From positions 3,100,001-3,164,000 of the forward strand of contig AP018697.1 of the NCBI GenBank assembly GCA_004001285.1: a stretch of DNA of 64,000 nt, given 5' to 3'. Each line of letters begins with the position of its first letter. Within the stretch, counting starts at the first letter, position 1. This DNA is from Arthrobacter sp. MN05-02 (lineage in GTDB: Bacteria > Actinomycetota > Actinomycetes > Actinomycetales > Micrococcaceae). Below are positions 62,612 through 64,000 of the stretch, one piece after another. Under the pieces are notes generated by a model. The model was not told the DNA's origin. It ran no database searches and worked only from the letters and a program-made list of their open reading frames with translations. The position numbers were made by a program, and so were the translations under genes.

Positions 62612-63810
62612 CCGATCAGCAGGAGACGCCGGCGGAGAGTGCCGACGAGGGCAGGCACGGGGCCACGACCTCACGGGCGATGCTGCAGCGCATCCGGCGA
62701 GGAGCGGTACTCGAAGCGCTGACGACGACGACCGCCGTGCTCGGCAGGGTCCTGGTCATCGCCATCACGATCGTCGGCCTGTCCTATCTCCTGTCCGAGC
62801 TGTGGGTCGTCGTGCTCCCGCTGATCCTGGCGTTGCTCCTGTCCTCGATCCTCTGGCCCATCAACAAGCTTCTTCGCAGGGTCCTGCCGGCAGCAGCCTC
62901 CGCGGCGCTGACAGTCATCGCCCTGCTGGCCTCGGCGGTCGGGGTGGGTTGGGCTGCCGCCGCGCTGTCGGTGAACGGCGTGCGGGAACTCTCCAGCCAG
63001 GCCGTGGACAACGTGCGCGCACTCGGTGACTTCGCGGAATCGCTGCCCTTCGCCGTCCCCGACGTCGATGAACTCCTCACGTCGGCGCTGGGATGGCTGC
63101 GGGACAACGTCGGCGAGATCCTCACCCAGGTGTCCTCCGGCCTCGGGACGGTCGGCTCCGTCACGGTGACGACCCTCCTTGCACTGGTCCTCACGTTCTT
63201 CTGCCTCAAGGACGGCGACCGGTTCTCCGGGTGGCTGCTGAGGTGGACGACCGGGACGGTCTTCGTGCATGTCGCCGAGGTTTCGTCGCGAAGCTGGAGG
63301 ACACTGTCCGCCTACGTCTCCTCGCAGGCGGCCGTGGCGCTCGTGGACGCCGTCTTCATCGGTTCCGGTCTGTGGATCCTCGGGGTGCCACTCGCCCTCC
63401 CGCTGGCTGTCCTGATCTTCTTCGGGGGCTTCCTCCCGGTCGTCGGCGCGGTCGCTACAGGTTTCCTCGCTACTCTCGTGGCGCTGCTGTCGGACGGCTG
63501 GGTCACCGCGCTGATCGTCCTCGGGATCGTGCTGCTCGTGCAGCAACTGGAGAGCAACGTCCTGCAGCCGATCCTGGTCGGCAAGTCCCTCAAGCTCCAC
63601 CCCGCGGTCGTCCTGACCGGCGTGACCGCGGGAGGTTCCCTCTTCGGCATCATCGGAGCGTTCCTGGCCACGCCCATCATCGCCGTGGCCATGGTCGCTC
63701 TTCAGTACTCGAGAGAACAGATGCTCGAACCTGCCGCGACACCCCACACCGATACGGGAGAGGATCTCATGCGGACCGAGACCCACGCCGACGATGCGTC
63801 TGACTCATGA
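62608..63810 (+). CDS. AI-2E family transporter (YdiK/PerM-like)
   Basis: A 400-residue membrane protein with eight hydrophobic segments. AI-2E core: LWVVVLPLILALLLSSILWP, VTVTTLLALVLTFFCLKDGD, FGGFLPVVGAVATGFLATLV and VQQLESNVLQPILVGKSLKL. Family members export autoinducer-2 or act as Na+/H+ antiporters; the role here is not known. It is coupled to the DUF368 gene by an ATGA overlap. The C-terminus is a polar cytoplasmic tail. Confidence 0.88.
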   Translation: MTDQQETPAESADEGRHGATTSRAMLQRIRRGAVLEALTTTTAVLGRVLVIAITIVGLSYLLSELWVVVLPLILALLLSSILWPINKLLRRVLPAAASAALTVIALLASAVGVGWAAAALSVNGVRELSSQAVDNVRALGDFAESLPFAVPDVDELLTSALGWLRDNVGEILTQVSSGLGTVGSVTVTTLLALVLTFFCLKDGDRFSGWLLRWTTGTVFVHVAEVSSRSWRTLSAYVSSQAAVALVDAVFIGSGLWILGVPLALPLAVLIFFGGFLPVVGAVATGFLATLVALLSDGWVTALIVLGIVLLVQQLESNVLQPILVGKSLKLHPAVVLTGVTAGGSLFGIIGAFLATPIIAVAMVALQYSREQMLEPAATPHTDTGEDLMRTETHADDASDS

Positions 63811-63876
63811 CCCGCTGGAAGCAATCTGGGCCGAACAGGCGGATCACGTCCATCCACCCAGCCCACATTGACGATC

Positions 63877-63900
63877 ACGATCCGTCGGTGAACGGATCGT
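63877..63900. promoter_or_regulatory. Inverted repeat near a likely promoter of the last gene
   Basis: Arms ACGATCCGT (63877-63885) and ACGGATCGT (63892-63900) around CGGTGA. A TTGACG -35 candidate sits at 63868-63873. It may be a regulator site or the terminator of the AI-2E operon. Confidence 0.4.
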
Positions 63901-63942
63901 ACGCACCCTGAGGGCTACGGCCCACCAGGAAGGAGCACAGAC

Positions 63943-64000
63943 ATGAGCACCGGATTCCACCAAGAGGCCGCCAGCAGCCCTCCGGACCGCCCCGGAGGAC
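63943..64000 (+). CDS. Start of an unidentified gene (cut by the right edge)
   Basis: ATG at 63943 with AAGGAG 7 bases upstream opens a frame MSTGFHQEAASSPPDRPGG that runs off the window. Nineteen codons are too few for any family call. Confidence 0.5.
   Translation, partial: MSTGFHQEAASSPPDRPGG

Overview
High-GC actinobacterial chromosomal DNA. Many genes, including a two-subunit OFA-type MFS transporter, OhrR, a ChaB/Rho_N protein and several small hypothetical proteins, resemble those of Arthrobacter and relatives (Micrococcaceae). That placement is inferred from memory of the families. No rRNA, tRNA, CRISPR array, insertion sequence or phage gene was seen. Gene density is normal, and most genes form short operons of one to four.

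1-5.4 kb: a cut-off PRC-barrel gene, an iron-siderophore binding lipoprotein behind a DtxR/IdeR box, a ChaB-like protein, a secreted M14 carboxypeptidase, a secreted glycerophosphodiesterase-like protein and a RimK-like ATP-grasp ligase. 5.6-8.5 kb: an AbgT transporter and M20 amidohydrolase pair for folate-breakdown products. 9-15 kb: an ABC-F gene broken by two frameshifts, a guanidine-III riboswitch ahead of an SMR guanidinium exporter, TerC, a zinc alcohol dehydrogenase and an aldo/keto reductase. 15.3-17.8 kb: cyclase, NCS1 permease and NTF2-like cluster. 18-24 kb: SDR, a GH26-like lipoprotein with a DUF2071 protein, a spore-photoproduct-lyase homologue, OhrR and a uracil-DNA glycosylase. 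24-27.6 kb: a LacI-controlled isomerase (frameshifted) and Gfo/Idh/MocA dehydrogenase pair, then a YbaK-like deacylase. 28-31.4 kb: peroxiredoxin, then a c-di-GMP-I riboswitch heading a secreted GH26-like hydrolase, then a Nei-type glycosylase. 31.4-39.7 kb: a gene-free gap, the 3' relic of an alcohol dehydrogenase, a Bcr/CflA exporter, a thioredoxin-reductase-like enzyme, MalQ, MarR and an MBL hydrolase. 39.9-45.4 kb: an OFA-type MFS transporter with a 34-residue small subunit, an APC permease, a Gfo/Idh protein and an FMN alpha-hydroxy-acid oxidase with a LacI-type operator upstream.

45.5-57 kb is the most distinctive block, a probable oligosaccharide-use locus. It holds a GH35-like beta-galactosidase, a binding protein with two permeases but no ATPase, an AraC regulator, and a coupled pair made of a DUF5107-TPR protein and a GH5/clan-A-like hydrolase. 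57-64 kb is a cell-envelope block: a coupled pair of CNNM/CorC-type proteins with an overlapping upstream ORF, an LCP ligase, a DUF368 (polyprenyl-phosphate transporter family) protein and an AI-2E-family permease.

At least ten genes have a TANNNT hexamer exactly 6 or 7 bases before the ATG or GTG, which suggests leaderless or near-leaderless transcripts. Two genes carry indels in GC-rich runs. These may be sequencing errors rather than real decay.
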